A stretch of DNA of 64,000 bases from Candidatus Devosia phytovorans (GTDB taxonomy: Bacteria; Pseudomonadota; Alphaproteobacteria; Rhizobiales; Devosiaceae), in NCBI GenBank assembly GCA_029202405.1, contig CP119312.1:2671001-2735000 (forward strand), written 5' to 3'. Of this stretch, positions 18,120 through 26,063 are shown in pieces (the stretch's first letter is position 1; each line of letters starts with the position of its first letter). The notes under the pieces are model-generated. The model saw nothing but the letters and a program-made list of their open reading frames with translations, was not told the origin of the DNA and did no database searches. The position numbers and the translations under genes are program-made.

Positions 18120-19199
18120 TTATGATTTGAGGGTGGGATAGCGGGTCAGCATGCTGCGAGCAAGCTGGCGATATGCCTGGGCTTCGCTGCCGTCGGGCTC
18201 GGATACGACCGGCGGGCGACCCGCGTCGCTGCCTTCGCGGATCGACATGACCAGCGGGACCGCACCGAGGAAGGGGATGCCGAGGTCGGCGGCGGCCCGT
18301 TCGGCGCCACCAGTGCCGAAGATGTCGTAGCGGGTGCCGGTGTCGGGGGCGATGAAGTAACTCATGTTTTCGATGAGGCCGAGGATGGGCACACCGAAGC
18401 GCGGCAGCATGTCGATGGCCTTCTTGGCATCGATCAGCGCGAGGTCCTGCGGGGTCGAGACGATGATGACGCCATCGACCTCGGCCTGCTGGAAGAGCGA
18501 GATATGGATGTCGCCGGTGCCGGGCGGCAGGTCGATGACGAGGATATCGAGCTGACCCCAATCGGTTTCGCGCAGCAGCTGGCGCAGGGCGGAGGTTGCC
18601 ATGGGGCCGCGCCAGACCACCGCCTGATCCTTGACCAGCATGGAGCCGATGGACATGGCCTTGAGGCCATAGGCGTCGTGGGGCGTGAAGATGCCGTCGT
18701 CGCGAATGGCGGGCTGGCCTTCAAGGCCGAGGAGTTTGGGGATGGACGGGCCGTAGAGGTCGGCGTCCAGTATACCGGTCTTGAAGCCTTCGGCCTGAAG
18801 GGCGAGGGCGATGTTGACGGCCGTGGTCGATTTGCCGACGCCGCCCTTGCCGGAACCAACGGCGATGATGTGCTTGATGCCGGGCACGGGAGTTTTGCCG
18901 GCCGGGACGGGCTTGCCGTGGGAGAAGGTCGGGCCGGATTTGGGCGGTGCCTTGCCGCCGGTCAGCGACACCATGATCTTGCGGGTGCCGGCGAGGTTTT
19001 GTGCGACGGCGGCCGCCTGTTCGCGGGCGGGACCGAAGGCGGCTTCCATGCCCGGAGCGACGGCAATGGCGAAAGCCACGGCGCCGGGGGTGACGATGAT
19101 ATCGGAAAGGCCCGCATAGCCGGCCAAATCACCGCCGCCGGGGATTTCCACGGCGGCAAGAGCGGATTTGATGGCGGCGGCGAGTTCGGTATCGGCCAT
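18120..19199 (-). CDS. mrp: Mrp/ApbC-family P-loop iron-sulfur carrier ATPase
   Basis: A 359-residue protein. An N-terminal MIP18-like domain (about 1-85) precedes a deviant Walker A, G-S-G-K-G-G-V-G-K-S-T near residue 113, typical of Mrp/NBP35 proteins that carry Fe-S clusters to target apoproteins in the cytosol. In many members a C-x-x-C pair follows E-N-M-S-Y-F and binds the bridging cluster. Here that stretch reads I-A-P-D-T-G, so the pair is absent, as I recall for some other alphaproteobacterial members. Monocistronic; a repeat-containing spacer lies upstream. Confidence 0.92.
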   Translation of the reverse strand: MADTELAAAIKSALAAVEIPGGGDLAGYAGLSDIIVTPGAVAFAIAVAPGMEAAFGPAREQAAAVAQNLAGTRKIMVSLTGGKAPPKSGPTFSHGKPVPAGKTPVPGIKHIIAVGSGKGGVGKSTTAVNIALALQAEGFKTGILDADLYGPSIPKLLGLEGQPAIRDDGIFTPHDAYGLKAMSIGSMLVKDQAVVWRGPMATSALRQLLRETDWGQLDILVIDLPPGTGDIHISLFQQAEVDGVIIVSTPQDLALIDAKKAIDMLPRFGVPILGLIENMSYFIAPDTGTRYDIFGTGGAERAAADLGIPFLGAVPLVMSIREGSDAGRPPVVSEPDGSEAQAYRQLARSMLTRYPTLKS

Positions 19200-19239
19200 T
19201 CTCGGCTTTCGGATTGCTACGATGGGTCAACGACCACCG

Positions 19240-19329
19240 TGTCATCCCGGCCCTGAGCCGGGATCCATCCCGGAATGAAACCGCGCACCACCATCTCAGG
19301 ATGGGCCCCGGCTCAAGGCCGGGGTGACA
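19240..19329. repeat. Intergenic bipartite inverted repeat (family member 2)
   Basis: Two half-units in opposite orientation. The left is TGTCATCCCGG...TGAGCCGGGATCCATC, the right ATGGGCCCCGGCTCAAGGCCGGGGTGACA. Each can form a hairpin, and the two can also pair with each other. The copy lies between mrp and the transaldolase gene, both on the minus strand. Confidence 0.85.
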
Positions 19330-19356
19330 CCGCGTTTGTTGCGACTTCAGAGCAGA

Positions 19357-20010
19357 CTAGAGGATCGACTGGCCGGTGGCGGCCCAATCCTTGAGGAAGC
19401 CTTCGATGCCGGCATTGGTCAGCGGATGATCGGCCAGCTTGCGGATGACGGCAGGCGGGATCGTCGCCACATCGGCACCGGCCAGCGCGACCTGGGTCAC
19501 GTGGTTGGGGGTGCGGATCGAGGCAGCCAGGATTTCGGTGTCGAAAGCATAGTTGTCGTAGATCTGGCGGATGTTTTCGATCAGCTCGACGCCGTCGAGG
19601 TTGATGTCATCGAGGCGACCGAGGAAGGGCGAAATGAAGGTTGCGCCAGCCTTGGCAGCCAGCAGTGCCTGGTTGGCCGAGAAGCAGAGCGTGACATTGG
19701 TCTTGATGCCGCGATCCTTGAAGGTCTTGGTGGCCTTGAGGCCATTGAGCGTCAGCGGCAGCTTGACCACGACGTTTTCGGCGATCTTGGCGAGGACTTC
19801 GCCTTCGGCGATCATGCCGTCATATTCGAGGCTGGCCACCTCGGCCGAAACCGGACCGGGAACGATGTCGCAGATTTCCTTGACGACTTCCTTGAAATCG
19901 CGGCCGGACTTGGCGATCAGCGAGGGATTGGTGGTGACGCCATCGAGGAGACCAGCTTCATGGAGCTCCTTGATGTCCTTGATTTCTGCAGTATCGACGA
20001 AGAACTTCAT
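19357..20010 (-). CDS. tal: Transaldolase (small fructose-6-phosphate aldolase-like type)
   Basis: A 217-residue enzyme of the short TalB-like/MipB class, which moves a dihydroxyacetone unit between sugar phosphates in the non-oxidative pentose phosphate pathway. It starts M-K-F-F-V-D-T-A, has T-T-N-P-S-L-I near residue 26, and the Schiff-base Lys83 in V-V-K-L-P-L-T. AGGAGGG six bases before the ATG fixes the start at 20010; the longer frame runs into the neighbour. The length is normal for the class. It lies 73 bases after the aminotransferase on the same strand. Confidence 0.93.
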   Translation of the reverse strand: MKFFVDTAEIKDIKELHEAGLLDGVTTNPSLIAKSGRDFKEVVKEICDIVPGPVSAEVASLEYDGMIAEGEVLAKIAENVVVKLPLTLNGLKATKTFKDRGIKTNVTLCFSANQALLAAKAGATFISPFLGRLDDINLDGVELIENIRQIYDNYAFDTEILAASIRTPNHVTQVALAGADVATIPPAVIRKLADHPLTNAGIEGFLKDWAATGQSIL

Positions 20011-20083
20011 GGTTCCCTCCTGAGTGGCTTTTGGGCAAAAGATGTAGCACGGCAAGGCTTTGCCGCAAGGAGATTGATGGCCG

Positions 20084-21268
20084 CTATTTGATGGCGGCCA
20101 GCAGGGCATCGGCCAGATCGCCAATGCGATCTTCCGGTATGCCGGCGACATTGATGCGACTATCGCCGATCATATAGATGCCGTTCTCGGCTTTTAGATG
20201 TTCGACGACGGAATTTTCGAGGCCGAGCAGCGAGAACATGCCGCGATGGCTGGCGATGAAGTCGAAATCTTCGGAATTGGACTTCTGGCGGATCGCTTCG
20301 CTCAGCTTTTCGCGCAGGCGGATCATGCGATCGCGCATCTCATTGAGTTCGGCCTCCCATTCGGCGCGCAGGTCCTTGTCCTCAAGGATGGTGCGGATGA
20401 TTTCGGCGCCATGATCGGGTGGCTGGCTATAGGAGCCGCGGATGATGTTGAGCAGCTGCGACTGGGTGACGTCGGCCTGATTGGTGTCGCGGGCGACGAT
20501 GATGGCGGCGCCGATACGTTCGCGGTATAGGCCGAAATTCTTGGAGCCGGAGAAGGCGACCAGGGCTTCGGGCACGGCAGAGAGGATCTTGCGCGTGCCA
20601 TAGGCGTCGGGCTCGATGCCATCGCCGAAGCCGAGATAGGCCAGGTCGATGAAGGGCAGCGCGCCCGTGCGCAGCAGGGACTGGGTGACTTCATCCCATT
20701 GCTCGGGCGTAAGATTTGCGCCGGTCGGGTTGTGGCAGCAGCCATGCAGCAGCACGACGTCGTCCTTGCCCAGCTTGTCGAGCGCAGCCAGCATGGCGTC
20801 GAACTTCACGCCGCGGGTCTCGGTATCGAAATAGGGATACTTTTCGACCTTGAGGCCCGAGTTTTCGGCAATCGGGTAGTGGTTGGGCCAGGTCGGATCG
20901 GAGACCCAGACGGTGGCACCGGGGCGGGCGCGATTGACCAGCTGCATCAGCACCCAGAGCGAACCGGTGCCGCCCGGAGCCTGGGCAATGCGGACGCGGG
21001 AGCGGTCAACGCTATCGGCCAGGGCGAGATCGAGAACGGCGGCACCGAAACCCTTGTTGCCGGCTATCCCCAGGTAAGTCTTGGTTTTTTCGTTTTCGAG
21101 AATGCGCTGCTCGGCCTTGCGGACGGCGGACATGACGGCGGTTACGCCCTTTTCGTCCTTGTAGACGCCGACGCCCAGGTCGATCTTGGTGGAGCGCGGG
21201 TCAGCCGCGTATTCGCCCATGAGCGCCAGGATCTTGTCGCCGGGGGCCGTGGAAAGGGTCTCGAACAT
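20084..21268 (-). CDS. Aromatic/aspartate aminotransferase, class I
   Basis: A 394-residue PLP enzyme of the AspC/TyrB type (begins M-F-E-T-L ... P-G-D-K-I-L). The family region H-G-C-C-H-N-P-T-G-A-N near residue 190 and the PLP-binding Lys in F-S-G-S-K-N-F-G-L-Y near 247 are intact, as is the C-terminal R-I-N-V-A-G. It transfers amino groups between aromatic or dicarboxylic amino acids and 2-oxoglutarate in the cytoplasm. Substrate preference between Asp and Tyr/Phe cannot be fixed by eye. Confidence 0.92.
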   Translation of the reverse strand: MFETLSTAPGDKILALMGEYAADPRSTKIDLGVGVYKDEKGVTAVMSAVRKAEQRILENEKTKTYLGIAGNKGFGAAVLDLALADSVDRSRVRIAQAPGGTGSLWVLMQLVNRARPGATVWVSDPTWPNHYPIAENSGLKVEKYPYFDTETRGVKFDAMLAALDKLGKDDVVLLHGCCHNPTGANLTPEQWDEVTQSLLRTGALPFIDLAYLGFGDGIEPDAYGTRKILSAVPEALVAFSGSKNFGLYRERIGAAIIVARDTNQADVTQSQLLNIIRGSYSQPPDHGAEIIRTILEDKDLRAEWEAELNEMRDRMIRLREKLSEAIRQKSNSEDFDFIASHRGMFSLLGLENSVVEHLKAENGIYMIGDSRINVAGIPEDRIGDLADALLAAIK

Positions 21269-21339
21269 GATGGGGGTCGTTCCGGTGGGAAGGCGGGGTT
21301 GTTATAGGCCGGGGCCAGATTTTTGCAATTGCAAAGCGA

Positions 21340-22269
21340 TCAGCGTTTGACGCCGGTCTTGTCGAGCTCGCTCAGCAATTGTGGAATGATTTCAAAGAGA
21401 TCACCGATCAGGGCAACATCGGCCAGCTTGACCAGCGGCGCCTCGGGATCGGTATTGATGGCGACGATCTTCTTGGCGCCCTGGATGCCGGCTAGATGCT
21501 GCAGCGCGCCGGAAATGCCAATGGCGATATAGAGATCGGGGGCGATGATCTTGCCGGTCTGGCCGACCTGCCAGTCATTGGGGGCGTAGCCCGCGTCGAC
21601 GGCGGCGCGGGTGGCGCCGATGGCAGCCCCGAGTTTTTTGGCCAGTTGCTCGATGAGCTGGAAGTTCTCGGCCGAGCCGAGGGCGACGCCACCGCCGACG
21701 ACGATCTGGGCCGTGGCGAGATCGGGCGTGTCGCTTTGCGTGCGATGGGCGGCGATCAGGCGGGCAACAGAAACCACTGACGTATCAATGGTTTCGATCG
21801 GGGCAGCATTGCCGGTGGCCGCAGCGCGGAAAGCCGAGGCGCGGATGGTGAGGACGTGCTTGGCCTGGTTGTCGGTGACGGTCTGCAGCGCATTGCCGGC
21901 GTAGATGGGACGGGTAAAGCGGTTGGGACCGAGCACTTCGACCACGTCGGTGACGGGCATGATGTCGAGCTTTGCGGCGAGGCGCGGCATGACATCCTTG
22001 CCACCAGAACCGGCACTCGCGACCACATAATGATAACGGACTGCTAACGTTGAGAGTAGCGTTTCGAGGCTATCGGCTACAGGCGAGCCAGAGGCTGTCA
22101 AAACCCTGCTCACGCCCGCGAGCTGCGCGGCGGCTGCCGCGATCGGGGCAGGATTCTCGGCGACGACCAGAAGGTCGATCGGTCCGAGGGTGCTAACGGC
22201 ATGCACGACACGTGCCGTGGCGGGAGAGAGCTGGCCGAGATCGTGATCGGCGATAACGAGCACGCTCAT
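21340..22269 (-). CDS. etfA: Electron transfer flavoprotein alpha subunit
   Basis: A 309-residue protein. The C-terminal FAD-binding domain is clear: G-Y-x-P-N-D-W-Q-V-G-Q-T-G near residue 225, I-A-I-G-I-S-G-A-L-Q-H, and I-N-T-D-P-E-A-P. With EtfB it forms the soluble FAD/AMP heterodimer that passes electrons from acyl-CoA and other dehydrogenases to ETF-ubiquinone oxidoreductase. The ATG at 22269 overlaps the etfB stop by one base; a GTG one codon earlier is possible. Translationally coupled to etfB. Confidence 0.95.
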   Translation of the reverse strand: MSVLVIADHDLGQLSPATARVVHAVSTLGPIDLLVVAENPAPIAAAAAQLAGVSRVLTASGSPVADSLETLLSTLAVRYHYVVASAGSGGKDVMPRLAAKLDIMPVTDVVEVLGPNRFTRPIYAGNALQTVTDNQAKHVLTIRASAFRAAATGNAAPIETIDTSVVSVARLIAAHRTQSDTPDLATAQIVVGGGVALGSAENFQLIEQLAKKLGAAIGATRAAVDAGYAPNDWQVGQTGKIIAPDLYIAIGISGALQHLAGIQGAKKIVAINTDPEAPLVKLADVALIGDLFEIIPQLLSELDKTGVKR

Positions 22270-23027
22270 CACAGCGCCTCCATCTGCGAGACTTCAGCGG
22301 CGATATAGGCGGCGAGTTCCGTGGTCGAGCCCAGGGTCTTGCCGGCCGCGCGTTCGGCGGGCGGGGAGACCTTATCGATGATAAGGCGCGGGGTCAGGTC
22401 GACGCCGAATTCGGCGGCGGGGCGGACGGCCAGCGGCTTGGAGCGGGCCTTCATCACCATGGGGAGCGCGGCGTTGCGTGGGGTGTTGAGGCGCAGGTCG
22501 GCGGTGACCACGGCGGGGAGCGGGATGGCAATGGTCTCGCGGCCGCTATCGATCTCGCGGGTGACTTCGAGTTCGGCGCCAATGACCTTGATCTCCGAGG
22601 CGAAGGTGGCCTGGGGGCGATTGGTCAGGGCCGCCAGCATCTGGCCGGTGTGATTGCTGTCGTCGTCCACGGCCTGCTTGCCGAGGAGGACGATATCGGG
22701 GTTTTCCTCTTCGACGACCTTGGCCAGCAGCTTGGCGATGGCAAGGGTTTCGAGGTCGGCATCGGTCTCTACGAGGATGCCGCGATGGGCGCCCATGGCG
22801 AGAGCGGTGAGGATGACGTCATTGGCCGTCTTGGGGCCGATGGAGACGATGACGATCTCGTCACCGTGGCCAGCCTCGGAGAGTTGCACGGCGGCTTCCA
22901 CCGCATGCTTGCAGAATGGGTTCATCGACATGCGAACGCCGGTGGTTTCCACACCAGAGCCATCGGGACGGACCCGGATGCGGACGTTGTGATCAACGAC
23001 CCGCTTGATGGCGACGAGGATTTTCAT
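22269..23027 (-). CDS. etfB: Electron transfer flavoprotein beta subunit
   Basis: A 252-residue protein beginning M-K-I-L-V-A-I-K-R-V-V-D, the standard EtfB N-terminus. It carries the signature V-x-x-E-I-D-S-G-R-E-T near residue 160 and G-K-Q-A-V-D-D-D near 115. It binds AMP and docks partner dehydrogenases. GGAGG eight bases before the ATG at 23027 fixes the start; the upstream extension is spurious. First gene of the etfBA operon. The 400-base spacer upstream carries repeats but should also hold the promoter. Confidence 0.95.
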   Translation of the reverse strand: MKILVAIKRVVDHNVRIRVRPDGSGVETTGVRMSMNPFCKHAVEAAVQLSEAGHGDEIVIVSIGPKTANDVILTALAMGAHRGILVETDADLETLAIAKLLAKVVEEENPDIVLLGKQAVDDDSNHTGQMLAALTNRPQATFASEIKVIGAELEVTREIDSGRETIAIPLPAVVTADLRLNTPRNAALPMVMKARSKPLAVRPAAEFGVDLTPRLIIDKVSPPAERAAGKTLGSTTELAAYIAAEVSQMEAL

Positions 23028-23176
23028 GGCAGCACCTCCGGCAATTGGCGGTGTCATGACAAAATCGGCCGAACGGGGCAAGCCGCGCGGAGGGAATTTT
23101 GGGCTAGTGGGCTGGAGATTGTTGGAAAAGGCGTGCGGGGCCGCGCTTACTGCGCGGTGGCCCGCCACAGACGCGG

Positions 23177-23301
23177 TGTCACCCCGGCCTTGAGCCGGGT
23201 CCTATCCCGAGATCGCGTCACGGCCGCCGGATGGCAGTGACAACGACCTTACGGCAGAACAGACATCTCGAGATGGGTCCCGGCTCAAGGCCGGGATGAC
23301 A
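23177..23301. repeat. Intergenic bipartite inverted repeat (family member 3)
   Basis: The left half TGTCACCCCGGCCTTGAGCC and the right half GGGTCCCGGCTCAAGGCCGG, ending in GATGACA, flank about 60 bases of unrelated sequence. Same family as the copies at 15282, 19240 and 32341. Confidence 0.85.
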
Positions 23302-23372
23302 TCGAGTTTGTTGACGCTTCAAGGAAGCTCGATACCATCGCGTTTGTTGACGCTTCAGGGAAGCTCGATACC
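23301..23372. repeat. Two-copy 36-base tandem direct repeat
   Basis: Copies at 23301-23336 and 23337-23372 differ at only two positions. Each unit itself begins ATCGAG or ATCGCG and ends CTCGATACC, so it is partly palindromic. It abuts repeat-family member 3 and lies about 70 bases before the amidohydrolase start. Confidence 0.9.
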
Positions 23373-23441
23373 AAGGAGTGAGGTTGACCTTCCCCCTTGG
23401 GACAGCGACACTGACGCGAATAGACTTTTCCGGACCTTCTT

Positions 23442-24611
23442 ATGCCCGTCATCAATCGCATTGCCGAGTTTCACGACGAAATCGCCGCCTGGCGGCAGGA
23501 TTTCCATGCCAATCCCGAAATCCTTTATGACGTTGTGCGGACGGCGGGGATTGTCGAAAGCAAGCTGGCTGAATTTGGCGTCGACGAGGTGGTGACCGGG
23601 ATCGGGCGCACGGGCGTGGTGGGCATCATCAATGGCCGGACGAACACCAGCGGCCGCACAATCGGGCTGCGCGCCGACATGGATGCGCTGCCGGTGACGG
23701 AAAAGACCGGCAAGAACTATGCCTCAACAGTCGACGGCAAGATGCATGCCTGTGGGCATGACGGGCATACGGCCATGCTGCTGGGCGCGGCGAAATACCT
23801 GGCCGAGACGCGCAATTTCGATGGGCGGATCGCGCTGATCTTCCAGCCAGCGGAAGAAGGCGGCGCGGGCGGCAAGGCCATGCTGAGCGACGGGCTGATA
23901 GAGAAATTTTCGATCGACGAATTCTACGGCATGCACAATTGGCCGGGCATGCCGGCCGGCGACTTCGGCATCCGGGTCGGCGGCATCATGGCGGCGACCG
24001 ACCGCTTCTATATCGACATTACCGGTGTTGGCGGGCATGCGGCGCGGCCGCAGACGACGGTGGACCCGGTGGTGGTGGCGGCGAACATGATCGTGGGCCT
24101 ACAGTCGATCGTGTCGCGCAATGTGGACCCGCTGCAGAGCGCGGTGCTGTCGGTGACCATGGTCGAGGCCGGCGAGGCGGACAATGTGATCTCGCGCACG
24201 GCCAAGATCACTGGCACGGTGCGCACCCTCGATCGCGAGGTGCAGGACCTTATCGAGCAGCGGCTGGAAGACTTCGTGCCGCAGTTTGCCAAAAGTTTTG
24301 GCGCGGAGGCAGTCTGCCGTTATGCGCGCGGCTATCCGGTAACGGTCAATACGCCGGAGCAGACCGATTTTGCCGCCGCAGTGGCGCGGGATGTCGTGGG
24401 GCAGGATCGCGTCGATGCCGATGCGCCGCCGTCGATGGGCGGCGAGGACTTTTCCTTCATGCTGGAAGAGCGGCCGGGCGCCTATATTTTCCTCGGCAAT
24501 GGGGACAGTTCCGAGCTGCACACGGATACGTATGATTTCAATGACGAGGTCATTCCGGTGGGGGTGACCTATTGGGTGCGGCTGGCGGAAAAGGCTCTTC
24601 CTATCGGCTGA
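23442..24611 (+). CDS. M20-family amidohydrolase (hippurate hydrolase-like)
   Basis: A 389-residue metalloenzyme of the M20D type (HipO/IAA-amino acid hydrolase-like), which cleaves N-acyl amino acids. Metal-binding motifs are present: the C-G-H-D-G-H cluster near residue 102, Q-P-A-E-E-G-G-A-G near 136, H-N-W-P-G near 165, and M-G-G-E-D-F-S near 328. The Shine-Dalgarno sequence before ATG 23442 is weak. The next two genes follow with gaps of 6 and 1 bases, so this probably leads a three-gene operon. Real substrate unknown. Confidence 0.9.
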   Translation: MPVINRIAEFHDEIAAWRQDFHANPEILYDVVRTAGIVESKLAEFGVDEVVTGIGRTGVVGIINGRTNTSGRTIGLRADMDALPVTEKTGKNYASTVDGKMHACGHDGHTAMLLGAAKYLAETRNFDGRIALIFQPAEEGGAGGKAMLSDGLIEKFSIDEFYGMHNWPGMPAGDFGIRVGGIMAATDRFYIDITGVGGHAARPQTTVDPVVVAANMIVGLQSIVSRNVDPLQSAVLSVTMVEAGEADNVISRTAKITGTVRTLDREVQDLIEQRLEDFVPQFAKSFGAEAVCRYARGYPVTVNTPEQTDFAAAVARDVVGQDRVDADAPPSMGGEDFSFMLEERPGAYIFLGNGDSSELHTDTYDFNDEVIPVGVTYWVRLAEKALPIG

Positions 24612-24617
24612 CCCCAA

Positions 24618-25718
24618 GTGTTGTCCTTCAAGCCAAATCGAGCCCGGATCGATGAGCTCCTTCCGACCCTGATCACCATTGCCATTGCCGCTCTGGGCGG
24701 GGGCATTGCAACCTTGCTTGCCCTGCCGGCTGGGTGGTTGATGGGTGGGGCGCTGGCGGTGACCGGAGCGGCCATGGCCGGGGTCAAGGTCGGGATTCCG
24801 GACTGGCTGCGCAATGTGATCTTTGTGCTGATCGGCATGTCGATGGGCGCGAGCGTGGCGCCGGACAGTCTGACGCTGATTGCCAGCTGGCCGATCAGCC
24901 TGGCCGGGCTAGTGGTTGAGCTGGTGCTGATCATTTCGCTGACCGGCTGGATGCTGGTCAAAGTGTTCAAGCTCGATGCGGGCACGGCCTATATGAGCTC
25001 GTTTCCGGGGCATCTGTCGTTTGTCATGGGCATTGCCGCTTCGGGCGTGGGCGATGCGCGCCAGATCGTCATCATCCAGGTGATCCGCATCCTGATGCTG
25101 ACGATTGCCGTGCCAATCGGGGCGACGGTACTGCCGATCGAGCATTTTACGCCCCCTGCCCCGACCTCCTATCTCGACATCTGGCAATTGCTGGCCCTGG
25201 CGGCGGGATGCGTGGTGGTGGGCGTGATCTTTGTGAAGCTCAAGGTGCCGGCCGGTTTCGTGCTGGGCGCCATGGCGGCGGCAACCGCGGCAAAGCTGGG
25301 CGGGCTTTATGTGGAGGCCATTCCGGCGCCTCTAACGCTTGTTGCCTTTGTTCTGACAGGGGCGCTGATCGGCTCGCGCTTTGCCGGGATCACGCGCCAG
25401 GAGTTCATGACGGCGGCCAAGGGCGGGTTGATCGCCACGGCGATGACGGTGGGGATCGTGACGCTGGTGACCTGGGTGGTCAGCCTCTTCGTCGACATGC
25501 CGTTCGGTCAGATCTGGCTGGGCCTGTCGCCGGGCGCGCTCGAGGGCATGGGTGCCTTGGGCATTGCGCTGGGGTATGATACGGCCTTCATCGCAGCGCA
25601 TCATGTGATCCGGCTCTTGCTTTTGAGCTTTGCCATTCCCACTGTTGTGGTGTTGATCCGGCGGCGCGAGGCCGCCACAATTGCCAGACAGACTGCGCCG
25701 CGGATTCCGGAGAACTGA
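24618..25718 (+). CDS. AbrB-family (COG3180) membrane protein
   Basis: A 366-residue polytopic membrane protein with about ten hydrophobic segments and the duplicated gate-like repeats of the AbrB/AmoA-related family (P-A-G-W-L-M-G-G-A-L near residue 37; S-F-P-G-H-L-S near 132). Family members are often labelled ammonia monooxygenase or AbrB transcriptional regulator, but the membrane topology shows neither is right; an efflux or transport role is more plausible. GTG start at 24618, 6 bases after the amidohydrolase stop. The next gene begins 1 base after its stop. Confidence 0.85.
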   Translation: MLSFKPNRARIDELLPTLITIAIAALGGGIATLLALPAGWLMGGALAVTGAAMAGVKVGIPDWLRNVIFVLIGMSMGASVAPDSLTLIASWPISLAGLVVELVLIISLTGWMLVKVFKLDAGTAYMSSFPGHLSFVMGIAASGVGDARQIVIIQVIRILMLTIAVPIGATVLPIEHFTPPAPTSYLDIWQLLALAAGCVVVGVIFVKLKVPAGFVLGAMAAATAAKLGGLYVEAIPAPLTLVAFVLTGALIGSRFAGITRQEFMTAAKGGLIATAMTVGIVTLVTWVVSLFVDMPFGQIWLGLSPGALEGMGALGIALGYDTAFIAAHHVIRLLLLSFAIPTVVVLIRRREAATIARQTAPRIPEN

Positions 25719-25719
25719 A

Positions 25720-25995
25720 ATGATCAAGACGATTGCACTGGCCCTGACCGCTACGGCGCTGATGGCTGCGCCTGCAATGGCTGCGGCGGCATGCTCGGGC
25801 AGCTTTGCGCTGGACAAGGAATATTACACCGAGGCCCAGATCAACGATTATAACGAAGACCTGCTGCGCAGCCGCGGAGTCGACGTGGTCCGCGCCGAAC
25901 AGTGGGGCGGTTGCATCCGCGCCTTCGTGCGGACCGCCGATGGCCGCGAAGAGATGCAGTTTTTCGAGCCGCTGAACCTGCGCCGCGTTCAGTAG
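25720..25995 (+). CDS. Small secreted protein of unknown function
   Basis: A 91-residue protein. The signal peptide is M-I-K-T-I-A-L ... A-M-A, followed by about 67 mature residues with Cys near both ends (A-C-S-G-S-F and G-G-C-I-R-A-F), which could form one disulfide. GGAG lies 8 bases before the ATG at 25720. It follows the AbrB-family gene by 1 base and is probably co-transcribed with it. I do not recognise the family. Confidence 0.75.
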   Translation: MIKTIALALTATALMAAPAMAAAACSGSFALDKEYYTEAQINDYNEDLLRSRGVDVVRAEQWGGCIRAFVRTADGREEMQFFEPLNLRRVQ

Positions 25996-26063
25996 GCCGT
26001 TCTACCGTTTGAATTGAAGCCGGGAGGCGCTGGGGACAGCGCTTCCCGGCTTTGTCTTGTGCG

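Larger units (their letters stand above)
23028..23441. other. 414-base spacer between divergent etfB and amidohydrolase genes
   Basis: No coding sequence is supported. It holds repeat-family member 3 (23177-23301) and a two-copy 36-base tandem repeat (23301-23372). The etfB promoter should lie within about 100 bases of 23027, outside the repeats. Confidence 0.7.

Noticed and set aside
23177..23372. CRISPR array
   Set aside because: There are only two direct-repeat units with no spacers between them and no cas genes; the rest is an inverted repeat.
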